From positions 23,117-87,116 of the forward strand of contig NZ_VSSS01000080.1 of assembly GCF_008123425.1 (NCBI RefSeq): a stretch of 64,000 nucleotides of DNA, in the 5' to 3' direction. Made by a program: the position numbers and the translations under genes. Numbering within the stretch: position 1 is the first letter of the stretch; each line of letters opens with the position of its first letter. Positions 1 through 9,419 of this stretch are shown here, piece by piece. Below the pieces are notes generated by a model that made no database searches, was not told the DNA's origin, and saw nothing but the letters and a program-made list of their open reading frames with translations. The stretch is from Bradyrhizobium rifense (GTDB lineage: Bacteria > Pseudomonadota > Alphaproteobacteria > Rhizobiales > Xanthobacteraceae).

Positions 1-1
1 A

Positions 2-2269
2 ACGCTTTGGGTTCAGCAGGGGCAATCCTTCGGCGATGCGGCACTTGACGAGCATGGCCAGCGCACCATGCAAGGCTGCCTGGAGGCGCAGGTCGGCCTT
101 GTGACAGGCGGAACGCGAGGCCAGAAAATTCCGAAAGCCATCAAAGACGCCCTTGAAACGCTACGGAGTTCGAAAGGACCGCGCGGGAAGTTCAAGGACG
201 CAATGGATCGGCTTGCCGAGAGCAAGCAGGAGACGACCGACCTTGAAGCGAAGCGGCAGTCCGTGTTTCAGTTGATGGAAGATCTTGCGCGAAATAAGCG
301 CGAGCTTAAGCAGGAAACGGATAGCTGGGACGACGCGGCGCACCGCAGGGAGGTCGAGGCAGAACGGACCAAGCGCACGGTTGCCGCGACGCACGCTGCC
401 GAACTTCGAAGTGCGACGGACGCGGCCAAGCTCGCGTGCGAACGCGCAACACAAGCCCGGAAATCGGTTGATGATCGCGCCAAAGCCGTTGCAGAACTAG
501 AATCGCTCGAATTGCAACTCAGCGATCTGAGTACGGCAAGCGCCGGCGCAGTTGCCGCGAAGGCCGACGCCCAGGCCTCCGTCGATACCGGCGAAGCCAA
601 GCTCTCCGATCTTCGCAGTAAAACAAGCCGGAACGCCGAACGAGCGCGGAATCTTGAGCGTATCCGTGCCATTGTCTCGCTGAATGGGGAAATCATCCAG
701 CACCAGCTGACCCTCGATAAGGCTGCTTCGCTTGAGTGCGAGGCGGGAAAGCTTTCGGAATTGATCGGCGCCATTGCGACGACCGATGCCGCCGTAACGA
801 GGATCGAGGAGGCCGTTACGGAGCTATCGGCCGCGGATGCAGCCGCAAACGCAGTTGCGACCACCGTTTCATTTGCCCTGGAGGAAAGCGCGCTGCCGAG
901 CGTTGCCTTAGACGGCAAAGCGCTCGATGCATTCGCAACATCGCTCCCAATCCTTGGCAAGACAGTAATCACCATTCAAGACGTGGGCGCGATCACGGTA
1001 GAGCCTCAAATCAAAGATCGCGCCGCCTTGGTCGCACGCCGGGACGCGGCCCATGAGGAAGTGAAAGCCGCTTTGGAGACTGCAGGCGTCATGGATCTGG
1101 CCGCCGCGCGCACGGCGGCGGCCCAGCGCAAGGAATATCTGCGGCGTTCGGCAGACGTCGGCAAGGAGCTGGCAAATCTTGCTCCCGGAAATCGGACCAA
1201 GAAGCTGGCGGCCGGGCTGGAAGCTCTCAAGGGCCATTTGGGAGAATTGCGCGGCCGACTCAGAGTTGAGATGGAGAAGTGCGGACTTGCGGAAATTCCC
1301 GGCGAAGACGATTTGACAAGCGACATTGCCAATAATCATGCAGAAGGCGCGCGGTTTGCTGCCGAGATCGAGACAGCTGAGGCTGAATTGGCAGGGCCTC
1401 AGGACGCTCTCGCCCAGGCCGACAAAAAACTCCTGAGCGCGCGCGAACGCCTTGCCGGGTTGAACGGCACGATCGAGACCAAGAAGGCGGACCTAGCAGC
1501 TGGACGCGCCGGCGCCAGTGACGAGCAGCTCACCGCAAGCGCGGAGAGCCTTGAACGTGATGCCGTTGCGAGGGATGAGCAGTTGGCAGAAAAGCTGCGC
1601 GGTCAAGGCGAAACAGTGGAGGCTATCGACGCCCGAATTAAGCGGCTCGAAGGCGCCGCCGCCAACCACCAGCGGTCGGTCGCAAATCTCGGGATTGAGG
1701 TGACACGCCTTACCGCGCTGATCGAGGCTAACGAAGGCGCTGGCGTCGAAGAAATGCTTCTTGCCGCCGAGGCTGAACGTGATCGCCTCACGAACGCCAT
1801 AGCCGAATTTGAGAAGGAGGCGGCTGTCCTAAAACTCCTTTCGGAGACATTAGAAGCAGCCGAAGGTGAGGCAAAGACCCGCTATCTCACGCCGGTTATC
1901 AGCCGTGTAGAGCCTTATCTGAAAATGCTCCTGCCAGGAGCCAATATTGTTCTCGACGAGGATTTGCGTATCGCTGCGATTCAACGTGCCGGACAACGCG
2001 AGGATTTCGATGTACTGAGCGGCGGTACGAAGGAGCAGCTTGCCGTCCTCACGCGGTTGGCGTTCGCCGAGCTGCTGCTTGGGCAGGGCCGGCCGGCCAC
2101 GGTCATCCTCGATGACGCGCTCGCGTTCTCAGACGACGACCGCATTGAAAGCATGTTCGATGTCCTGATGCGTGCTGGCGACAAAGTGCAGATTATCGTT
2201 CTGACCTGCCGAAAGCGGCTTTTCACCCGGCTTGGTGCTGCCCCGTTGGAAATTCGGGAGGCGGCGTGA
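2..2269 (+). CDS. SMC/SbcC-like ATPase, C-terminal part (runs off left edge)
   Basis: The reading frame is open through the left edge, so only the C-terminal ~755 residues of a longer protein are visible and the N-terminal Walker A lobe lies outside. From about 150 to 1850 the protein is nearly continuous Ala/Glu/Arg/Lys/Leu-rich sequence, a long coiled coil. It ends in an ABC-type ATPase lobe with signature LSGGTKEQ at 2015-2038 and a Walker B strand ILDDALAFSDDDR at 2105-2143. This is the layout of SbcC/YhaN/SMC-like ATPases that act on DNA ends or large DNA complexes. Partner nucleases of such proteins are often encoded just upstream, which cannot be checked here. The next gene, 190 bp on and on the same strand, is a helicase-nuclease, so a joint DNA-directed (defence or repair) role is inferred. 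The exact family is unresolved. Confidence 0.8.
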   Translation, partial: TLWVQQGQSFGDAALDEHGQRTMQGCLEAQVGLVTGGTRGQKIPKAIKDALETLRSSKGPRGKFKDAMDRLAESKQETTDLEAKRQSVFQLMEDLARNKRELKQETDSWDDAAHRREVEAERTKRTVAATHAAELRSATDAAKLACERATQARKSVDDRAKAVAELESLELQLSDLSTASAGAVAAKADAQASVDTGEAKLSDLRSKTSRNAERARNLERIRAIVSLNGEIIQHQLTLDKAASLECEAGKLSELIGAIATTDAAVTRIEEAVTELSAADAAANAVATTVSFALEESALPSVALDGKALDAFATSLPILGKTVITIQDVGAITVEPQIKDRAALVARRDAAHEEVKAALETAGVMDLAAARTAAAQRKEYLRRSADVGKELANLAPGNRTKKLAAGLEALKGHLGELRGRLRVEMEKCGLAEIPGEDDLTSDIANNHAEGARFAAEIETAEAELAGPQDALAQADKKLLSARERLAGLNGTIETKKADLAAGRAGASDEQLTASAESLERDAVARDEQLAEKLRGQGETVEAIDARIKRLEGAAANHQRSVANLGIEVTRLTALIEANEGAGVEEMLLAAEAERDRLTNAIAEFEKEAAVLKLLSETLEAAEGEAKTRYLTPVISRVEPYLKMLLPGANIVLDEDLRIAAIQRAGQREDFDVLSGGTKEQLAVLTRLAFAELLLGQGRPATVILDDALAFSDDDRIESMFDVLMRAGDKVQIIVLTCRKRLFTRLGAAPLEIREAA

Positions 2270-2459
2270 GGTTGGGCTGTGCCGGCTGCTAACTGAATGG
2301 CGTCGAGTGTTTGTGGGAGATACGCGGAAAGTGGATGGTTAACGGACAAGATCACCTCGCGAGAGTTGCGGTGCTACGATTATACCAGTTGAAGAGGTCC
2401 CCAAAATCCGCAACCATTCGCCTTGACGTTGTCGTTAACTTTTAGGGGTCTCGCTCGAC

Positions 2460-5400
2460 GTGCCCGCCCAAGTAAATGTAGAAGACGAACTGGCCGCACG
2501 GCGGTTGACGGGCCTGCTTGATTACGTCGAGGCGCTCGTCAAGCTGGATGAGCGTGTTGCAACGCGACTGTCGCAGCACAAACTCGCCGATGGATCCCAG
2601 TTCGCCCTTCACCAGCACGAAATCGCAGGACTTCCTGCAATTCAGTGCGATTCCAGTGACGCCGATGGCCCGATCTGGTTGCGGGTTCAACGCCTGCAAC
2701 GCACGACGCCGCCGGCGTTCGACGGCGACGGCAAGGAGTGGATCGAGGTTTCTAACGATCCGCTTCGCGTTCCGGTTATACATGATCCACTCCATGTCCG
2801 CGTGCCTGAGGCTGAACAGCAGCGGCTAATAGCGATCGGCGAAGCACGCCCCGAAGATTGCGTTCCATCACTAAAAACGGAGAAATCTGACACTCCCAAC
2901 CAGAAATTCTACGATGTTATGTTGCGCCTGGAGGATCGGCCCGCGCTTCGCGACGCTCTTGAACAATATTGTGCCGGCCCCTGGTCGCTTTGGTCCGAGG
3001 TAGAGAAGCCGCGAAGGCGATCCATCGCCGTTTATCAGCGGCTCTTCGAGATCGCACAGCGATTGCTCCAGTCTGGCGGCAGTGAATCGATCGAGTTGGT
3101 GTGGGGGATTGGCCTCGCGCGGTGGAAACACCTTGCCGAGCTTATCGACCTTCCGATGATTGAATGCGGAGTTGAAATTGAAATCGCCGAGACCGGCAAT
3201 GCCGACATCACCGTTCGCCCACGCAGCGGCGTGACGCGTGTCGAACTCCGGCCGTTCGAAAAGCTCGCCGGTGCGCGATTTGTGCTGGCGGAAGATGCGG
3301 CGCGGCGCTGCCTTCGCTCGTTAGAAGGACCAGATAGTGAAGGTATCTCGCCGTTCCGCGCGGAAACCTTTGAGCCCATTCTAAAGATATGCGGAGGCCA
3401 GCTTGACCCCGAAGGCCGGTTTCTTCCCGATCACCGTCCGCTGCCGGCATCTGAGCCGGTTCCGGAGCCCGAGGGAGAATATCTGACAGTGAGCGACCGA
3501 TACGTGCTGTACGCGCGCCGCCGGTCGAACAATTCGGTACTGCGTGATATCGAACGTCTCAAAAAGGAAGTGTCTTCGGAGGACGGTAATCCGATTAGGA
3601 TTGAAGGTGCGGTTCGGACGCTGGTCTTGGGTCCGACCGACGGTATTGACGACACGTTCAAGCCGTTGGGAGACCGCTTGGGCGCGGCTGGCGATGTTCA
3701 ACTGGATGCGGACGAGGGGCCGGTTGACCCGGATCACGGCGACTTGTTCTTTCCCAAGCCTTTCAACGACGAGCAAGTTGAAATCATTCGCCGCCTGGAG
3801 AAGTCGGATGGGCTCGTGGTTCAGGGGCCGCCAGGCACCGGAAAAACGCACACCATCGCGAACATCATTAGCCACATGCTGGCGACAGGGCGGCGTGTCC
3901 TTGTCGTTTCGCATGGGGAGACGGCGCTACGGGTAATCCAAGATCAATTGCCCGAGGGTGTACGCGACCTTGCGATCAGTGTGACAACATCCGAACGCGA
4001 GGGGATGAAGCAGGTCGAGAAGGCTATCGGCCTTATGCTCGGGGTAGTCAACACGATCGACATGAACCGCTCGCGGCAGGTGAAGATTATTCGAGACCTT
4101 GAGGCAAAAATTGTTGCGGATAGAAATCACCTTACCGAAATCGATGTACGACTTGCAAAAATTGCGACCCAACATCTCTCGCCGATACCTGGCTCTGCCG
4201 AACTGCCATTTGAGGTCGCCAAACGGGTGATTGAGGACAAGGCGCGTTATACATGGTTCTCGGATCGGCCTGTGCGCTCGTTTTCGGAAGGGGGTGTGAC
4301 CCTGGCCGAGATCGACGCGCTTTTCACGGCGCGCAAAACGCTCAAAGGCGATCTCAAATACTTGGGAGAACAATTTCCTAGCCCCGCCAACTTACCAGAT
4401 CCCGATACCTTGCGTGCCTGGCATCTCGATTTGATTGCGGCACAAGACCTTACAGCCGAAAATATTGCTTCCGAACCTTTAACCCGGCGCGTAATTGCGA
4501 CGCTTGGCATCGACAAGGCTGCCGAACTTGGCGAGCGGCTGCAACGCCTCGCATCGAGCATATCCTCTCTCCAGGACCAAGCCTGGGCATGGGCGTTGAC
4601 CGAGGCGATCCTCGGGCAGACGGCAATGGCCGGTCGACTCGAACCTCTCGCCCATGCATTTTTAGCCGATGCGCGCGATTTAGTGGCGCAGCGCGCGCCA
4701 TTTATTGCAAGGCCGGTCCATCTCCCGAAGGAATTGCCGCCTGCAAAGCAGTTGTCTCAAATTTTGGCAACCCTCAGGGTCGGAAAGAACCCGTTTGGAC
4801 TGATGGCCTTCGGCACTAAGAGCCATCAACCCGCTATTGAAGCGATGAAAGTTGCAGGCCTGCGACCTAATACGCCGAACGATTGGCAGCACGTCCAACT
4901 ATTTATTGAGTTCTGCGGTGCGGTGACAAGCCTTTCGGCGCGTTGGGAGACGCTCAAGGTGGAGCTATCAGCGCCAAGCCATCTTTCGTTTGCGGTGGAA
5001 TCGGTATTCCTACTCGATGCCCTCTCCGACACGCTCCATGCCTGCCTGACCGGCGTACCAAGCCAAATAGCCGAAATGTCGGAGCAATTATCGGCGGCCC
5101 TCGGAAATCGCGACGAGGCCAGCGCGATTTTGCGGCATCCCGCCGCAACTGCTGCCTTCTCTCAAGCATTATCACGTCACGTATCGTCGGTAAGGCTGGC
5201 GGCTGTCGCGAAAAACGTGGCAGAAGCCGTCGCACAATTCGACGGCAGCAATACCGATCTTGCGGGCTTCGCACGGCAAATCTTGACCGAACTGGTTGGA
5301 AAGCCGAACGCGGATATCGAGCGACTGACCCGCGTATGGCAAGGTATCCTCTCCAAGTTGGGACATGTTCGCGCGTTGGCGCCTTTCTTCGATCGCATAA

Positions 5401-7463
5401 CTTACACCTGTGGCGAGCTTTCGAAAGCGGGAGTGCCAGCATGGGCTGAACGCCTAAGAAGCGAGCCTGCCAGCGAAGCGACAGATCCAGCGGCCCCCAG
5501 CGACTGGCGGGAAGCATGGGAGTGGGCGGCACGGCTGACCTACCTCGAAAAGATCGGGGCCAGCAGTCATCTGGCCCAGTTGCACCAGGAGCGGTTGGAA
5601 ATAGAAAAGGCTCTTCGCGACGGGTTCGCGACGCTCGTGAAGGAAAGAACCTTCTTCAATCTTGCCGCTACAATGAAGGGATCCGCCAAATCCGCCCTTC
5701 AAGGTTTTGCCAACATTATCCGGCGTTTGGGGGCCGGGACCGGGCAAAGGGCCGTACTGCATCGTCAGAACGCACGTCTGGCGATGGAAAATTGCTACGA
5801 GGCGGTACCTTGCTGGATTATGCCTACCTGGCGCGTCTCCGAGCAGCTGCCCGCCACGCTCGCCAGTTTTGATCTCGTGATCCTGGATGAAGCGTCGCAG
5901 TCCGATGCGCGCGAATTGCCAGCGCTCTTACGTGGCAAAAAGGTGCTCGTTGTCGGTGACGACCGCCAGATCAGTCCCAGCTCGGCTTTCCTGTCGATCG
6001 CGAACATCGCGCGTCTGCGACAGAACTTCCTTAGCGAATTTCCTTTCCGCGCAGAAGTTGAACCAGGGGCTTCGATTTATGATCTTGCACGCGTGATGTT
6101 TCCGGCGAAGTTCGTGATGCTTAAGGAGCATTTTCGATGCGTGGAGCCCATCATACGTTTTTCGATGCAGTTTTATAATCAAGACTTGGTGCCGCTTCGT
6201 ATTCCAAAGCCGAGCGAGCGGTTGGACCCGCCGTTGGTCGATATCTACGTTGAGGATGGGCAGCGTCGAGGAAAGTCCAAGGTTAACCCGCGCGAGGCAG
6301 AGGTCATTGTCGAGGAGATTGCCACGATCGTCGAGCAAGCGTCGAGGGTCGAAGGTCCGGCGCGGTCAATCGGAGTGATATCCCTTGTCGGTGCCGATCA
6401 GGCTCTGCATGTTCAGAAACTTTTGATGGAGCGCATCGGCGAAACCGCCATGATGCGTCATCGCGTTGTGTGCGGCGACAGTGCATCCCTCCAGGGAGAC
6501 GAGCGCGACATCGTCTTCATTTCAATGATTGCCGATCGTGCCCGCAAACAGTCGCAGACATCCATTCAGTATCAACAGCGATTCAATGTAGCATTGTCGC
6601 GGGCACGGGATCGGATGGTGCTTGTGCGGTCCGTGAAAGAGGAAGAGCTAAATCCAAAAGATCTGAAATCAAAGGTGATCGGACACTTCCGCGAGCCGAT
6701 GCCAAACGTCGTTAATCCTAGCTTGGACCTCATTGATCTCTGCCAGTCTGAATTCGAGCGGACTGTGTTTATGGCACTTGTCGAACGGGGATACCGCGTT
6801 ATTCCGCAAGTGGGTTCTGTGGGGTTTTCCATCGATATGGTAGTCGAGGGAGAAGGGGGAAGGCGCCTTGCCGTCGAATGCGACGGCGACAGGTATCACG
6901 GCCCGGAGCGTTGGGCGGACGACATGCGCCGGCAGCGCATCCTGGAGCGCGTAGGTTGGAGCTTTTGGCGCTGCTTCGGTTCCAATTTCCAGATCGATCA
7001 GCAAGGCGTTATGGACGATCTAATTCAGACGCTCGATCGTATGCAGATTAGGCCGATCGGACTCGAACCGGTCAATCGAAGCTATTCCGAGCATCGCGTC
7101 ATTTCGCCTGCTGCAGAAAGGTCAGGCGATTTTGCAGCGACGCAGGTAGACGGGACGATCTCGGTAGCAGCCTTGCGAGATGAACTCGGTCCCACATCGA
7201 ATGACGCCGAACCGGAGTACCGATTAGCTCCGGGCGACCGCGTCGTCATCCGGTATCTCGACGTGGAACCGTCGCGCCCGGAATTTCTCACAATAAGCGA
7301 TATCGCGGATGATCCGATCAATGGCTATCTGATGTTGTCCTCGCCACTTGGACAGGCGCTGTCGCAGGGCTCGCCAGGAGATGAGTTAACCTATCAGGCA
7401 GGCGAAAAAGAACGCGGTGTCCTGTTTGTTTCATTGGAGACCGTGTCGGCTCAGGCAGCTTAG
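2460..7463 (+). CDS. SF1 helicase with C-terminal Vsr/MTES_1575-like nuclease domain
   Basis: GTG start, 1667 residues. Walker A GPPGTGKT is at residues 456-463, motif II in LVILDEASQSDA (DE at 1143-1144) is followed by GDDRQ, and late helicase motifs QGDERDIVFISM (1345-1356) and ALSRARDRM (1378-1386) are intact, so this is a Upf1-like superfamily 1 helicase. Residues of about 1430-1530 form a small restriction-like domain: FSIDMVVEGEG, then LAVECDGDRYHG with E1473 and D1475, resembling the Vsr/MTES_1575/DUF559 endonuclease fold. The first ~450 residues and the long helical insert between the helicase halves are unrecognised. Such fusions are typical of defence or recombination genes. The gene stands alone on a 190-bp leader behind the SMC-like gene. 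Function beyond helicase plus nuclease is inference. Confidence 0.85.
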   Translation: MPAQVNVEDELAARRLTGLLDYVEALVKLDERVATRLSQHKLADGSQFALHQHEIAGLPAIQCDSSDADGPIWLRVQRLQRTTPPAFDGDGKEWIEVSNDPLRVPVIHDPLHVRVPEAEQQRLIAIGEARPEDCVPSLKTEKSDTPNQKFYDVMLRLEDRPALRDALEQYCAGPWSLWSEVEKPRRRSIAVYQRLFEIAQRLLQSGGSESIELVWGIGLARWKHLAELIDLPMIECGVEIEIAETGNADITVRPRSGVTRVELRPFEKLAGARFVLAEDAARRCLRSLEGPDSEGISPFRAETFEPILKICGGQLDPEGRFLPDHRPLPASEPVPEPEGEYLTVSDRYVLYARRRSNNSVLRDIERLKKEVSSEDGNPIRIEGAVRTLVLGPTDGIDDTFKPLGDRLGAAGDVQLDADEGPVDPDHGDLFFPKPFNDEQVEIIRRLEKSDGLVVQGPPGTGKTHTIANIISHMLATGRRVLVVSHGETALRVIQDQLPEGVRDLAISVTTSEREGMKQVEKAIGLMLGVVNTIDMNRSRQVKIIRDLEAKIVADRNHLTEIDVRLAKIATQHLSPIPGSAELPFEVAKRVIEDKARYTWFSDRPVRSFSEGGVTLAEIDALFTARKTLKGDLKYLGEQFPSPANLPDPDTLRAWHLDLIAAQDLTAENIASEPLTRRVIATLGIDKAAELGERLQRLASSISSLQDQAWAWALTEAILGQTAMAGRLEPLAHAFLADARDLVAQRAPFIARPVHLPKELPPAKQLSQILATLRVGKNPFGLMAFGTKSHQPAIEAMKVAGLRPNTPNDWQHVQLFIEFCGAVTSLSARWETLKVELSAPSHLSFAVESVFLLDALSDTLHACLTGVPSQIAEMSEQLSAALGNRDEASAILRHPAATAAFSQALSRHVSSVRLAAVAKNVAEAVAQFDGSNTDLAGFARQILTELVGKPNADIERLTRVWQGILSKLGHVRALAPFFDRITYTCGELSKAGVPAWAERLRSEPASEATDPAAPSDWREAWEWAARLTYLEKIGASSHLAQLHQERLEIEKALRDGFATLVKERTFFNLAATMKGSAKSALQGFANIIRRLGAGTGQRAVLHRQNARLAMENCYEAVPCWIMPTWRVSEQLPATLASFDLVILDEASQSDARELPALLRGKKVLVVGDDRQISPSSAFLSIANIARLRQNFLSEFPFRAEVEPGASIYDLARVMFPAKFVMLKEHFRCVEPIIRFSMQFYNQDLVPLRIPKPSERLDPPLVDIYVEDGQRRGKSKVNPREAEVIVEEIATIVEQASRVEGPARSIGVISLVGADQALHVQKLLMERIGETAMMRHRVVCGDSASLQGDERDIVFISMIADRARKQSQTSIQYQQRFNVALSRARDRMVLVRSVKEEELNPKDLKSKVIGHFREPMPNVVNPSLDLIDLCQSEFERTVFMALVERGYRVIPQVGSVGFSIDMVVEGEGGRRLAVECDGDRYHGPERWADDMRRQRILERVGWSFWRCFGSNFQIDQQGVMDDLIQTLDRMQIRPIGLEPVNRSYSEHRVISPAAERSGDFAATQVDGTISVAALRDELGPTSNDAEPEYRLAPGDRVVIRYLDVEPSRPEFLTISDIADDPINGYLMLSSPLGQALSQGSPGDELTYQAGEKERGVLFVSLETVSAQAA

Positions 7464-7523
7464 CGGACATTTCTCGCGTCGGTCTTGTCGTATTAAAGCG
7501 AGACCCAGCGAATTCCCGGTCGA

Positions 7524-7650
7524 GGCGGCTATTCTCTCGATGAGATTAAGGGCAAGCATCACCGGATGTTTGTCGATCCTTGCTACGCGGCGAGTCCGGA
7601 GTAGACTACGTTCTGGTCTGCGCTCATCCGGCGAACCGAACCGGCTTTCG
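7524..7650 (+). pseudogene. Relic of a PAS-domain chemoreceptor
   Basis: Read in the frame beginning at 7524 the DNA encodes GYSLDEIKGKHHRMFVDP, a PAS-domain stretch characteristic of methyl-accepting chemotaxis proteins, then a TAG at 7602-7604 where such proteins usually have Tyr or another residue, then TTFWSAL, which also fits the family. There is no start, no flanking domain and no HAMP or signalling part. It is a fragment left by a deletion or rearrangement, not a gene. Confidence 0.5.
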
Positions 7651-7719
7651 TGAACCGAGCCCGGAGAGTCTCGGCCTTTCGGATTCAATCCTCGCGCTCA
7701 TTTAAGTGTTGCTCGCAGG

Positions 7720-7895
7720 AGGCACTCGCGCGAAGGGCTCGTCGTTTCGCGGCGATCGCTATCACTGCCCGTCGCGCGGGTGCCTTGTTAACCGGTCTCG
7801 CAACTGCACTCGCTGTCGTGGCCCGCCGTTCCGGCGTCGCTATCACTGCCCCGAAAGCGGGTGCCATCCTTTCCGCTTCCGCTGCGCTTCGGCCG
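7720..7895. repeat. GC-rich intergenic repeat, copy A
   Basis: Shares several exact words with 30450-30600, including GCGATCGCTATCACTGCCC and TTAACCGGTCTCG in the same order and spacing, and contains an internal second copy (CGCTATCACTGCCCC near 7840). It also shares TCCGCTGCGCTTCGGCC (7878-7894) with 48410-48426. Short hairpins such as CCCGAAAGCGGG form inside. In the ICE these sequences lie upstream of ardC and DUF736; here the copy lies upstream of ietA. Confidence 0.6.
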
Positions 7896-8405
7896 TCATT
7901 TGGCGTTGGCTGGACGTGTACCAAGGCCGCCTATCCGCCGCCTTGTCTTCGGGCCCGCGCATGACGATCTTCACTGCGTCAGGTACGCGGCAAAGCTGTT
8001 CGCCGGTACGAGGCAATGGTTCACTGGCTTTAGCCAGCCGCGCCAAGCTCCGGACCTCGCGAAGCAATTAGTGATCGTGTCGCGAAAACTGAACGAGGTC
8101 TATGGCAGCCTTCACCCAGCCCAATCCAGCTCCGCGCCCAATCAAGGGGAGGCGGGCACACGAATTCCAATCCCCGACGGCCCGAGCTGACGATCGTTCA
8201 TTCCTGTTTTGTTCGCAATTGGCGCGGACTCACTGTATAAGCATCTGTACTTGCCGCGTCAGGGCTCGGATCGTCGGGGCTCGCTAGGGCCACCCGGCCG
8301 AACCGCCGCCGTTGGTGCCTGCACCTGGCTGTGGTTGACGTGACTTTAACGGCTGAAAGGCATGGTGGGCACCGACGATCCAAACTATGTTTGTCGCCAG
8401 AATAG

Positions 8406-9413
8406 ATGAGTGGACCGCTAATGGCTCGCGGCGAGTTGATGAAAAAGCTGTTGGCGAGTTACGGCCGGGACGACGAGTTCCGGGCGATCGCCGAACAGAT
8501 CATTCTGGAGGAGGAGCAGAAGAACAACCGCGTTCTGGCGCGGTCGCTCCGCCAGACCCTCGACCATGCCTCGAATCGCGCGCCACCCCCGCGGGCGCTG
8601 GCGCCACTCATTCCGTTCCCGGATGCGGCCAACGATTTTGTCGAGCGCGTCGAGCCGGAGCATACCAAGAGCGACATCGTTCTCAGCAAGGCCAACATCC
8701 GGATTTTTTCCGGACTGATCCAGGAATTTCGCCGCGCCGATGACATCCGCCGCAGCGGACTGCCGGTGCGATCGAAGCTCCTGTTCTGTGGACCTCCGGG
8801 CTGCGGAAAGACTCTTTGTACCCAGATCTTCGCAGGTGAGCTCGGGCTTCCGTTGTTCGTGGTCAAGATCGACCGCCTGATCTCGTCTTATCTCGGCGAA
8901 ACCGCGACCAACGTTCGCAAGATTTTCGAGTTCGCGCGCAAGCAGCCCTGCGTCCTTTTTCTCGACGAATTCGATGCCCTGGCGCGCTCGCGTGACGATA
9001 CGAGCGAGCACAACGAGCTGCGGCGCGTGGTCAACAGCCTTTTGATCTTCATCGACCGGATCAAGCCGAAGGGCTTTTTGGTCGCGGCGACCAATCTCGA
9101 CCAGTCTCTCGACCCTGCGGTCTGGCGTCGCTTCGACGAGGTCATCTGGTTCGAAAAGCCTGACCGGGAGATGACCGAGCATTTCTTGGCGCTGAAATTC
9201 AAGAATATCAAAACAGCTTTCGATCCGACGTCCCACGTCGGATCGCTGGAAGGCTATTCTTTCGCCGAGATTGAACGCATTTGTGTGCAAGCGATCAAGG
9301 CCGCAGTGATCGAGCGCCGCAAAGAAGTCCGTGAACTGGACTTCCGTCACGCTGTCGCCGATGAGATCCGGCGGCGATCCGGCACCGCACGCCTGCAGCA
9401 TTTGGAAGACTAA
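8406..9413 (+). CDS. ietA: AAA+ ATPase, IetA-like defence protein
   Basis: 335 residues from the ATG at 8406; the in-frame ATG at 8421 (MARGELMKKLL) looks more like the family start and is an equal candidate. Walker A GPPGCGKT is at residues 129-136 with K135, Walker B FLDEFDAL has D187/E188, and the arginine-rich second region RRVVNSLLIFIDR...LDPAVWRRFD completes a classic AAA+ (FtsH/Vps4-like) module. Six bases after its stop begins a subtilisin-like protease. An AAA ATPase directly followed by a subtilisin is the published two-gene ietAS phage-defence system; the ATPase is presumed to sense or remodel a trigger and control the protease. Assignment rests on family pairing and order, not on a database match. 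Confidence 0.8.
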   Translation: MSGPLMARGELMKKLLASYGRDDEFRAIAEQIILEEEQKNNRVLARSLRQTLDHASNRAPPPRALAPLIPFPDAANDFVERVEPEHTKSDIVLSKANIRIFSGLIQEFRRADDIRRSGLPVRSKLLFCGPPGCGKTLCTQIFAGELGLPLFVVKIDRLISSYLGETATNVRKIFEFARKQPCVLFLDEFDALARSRDDTSEHNELRRVVNSLLIFIDRIKPKGFLVAATNLDQSLDPAVWRRFDEVIWFEKPDREMTEHFLALKFKNIKTAFDPTSHVGSLEGYSFAEIERICVQAIKAAVIERRKEVRELDFRHAVADEIRRRSGTARLQHLED

Positions 9414-9419
9414 TCCGGC

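Larger units (their letters stand above)
7464..8405. other. 940-bp gap with degraded pieces and a repeat
   Basis: No convincing intact gene. It holds a short chemoreceptor PAS-domain relic (near 7524-7650) and a GC-rich repeat (about 7720-7895) that resembles intergenic DNA before ardC in the ICE half of the window. From 7900 to 8190 one forward frame stays open but matches nothing I recognise. The promoter of the ietA/ietS pair should lie in the last 200 bp; I see no clear -35/-10. Confidence 0.6.

Noticed and set aside
7650..8190. Forward frames with repeated AIAIT..GALLTGL wording
   Set aside because: The wording comes from the intergenic repeat also seen before ardC, where it is non-coding; frames are not conserved between copies.
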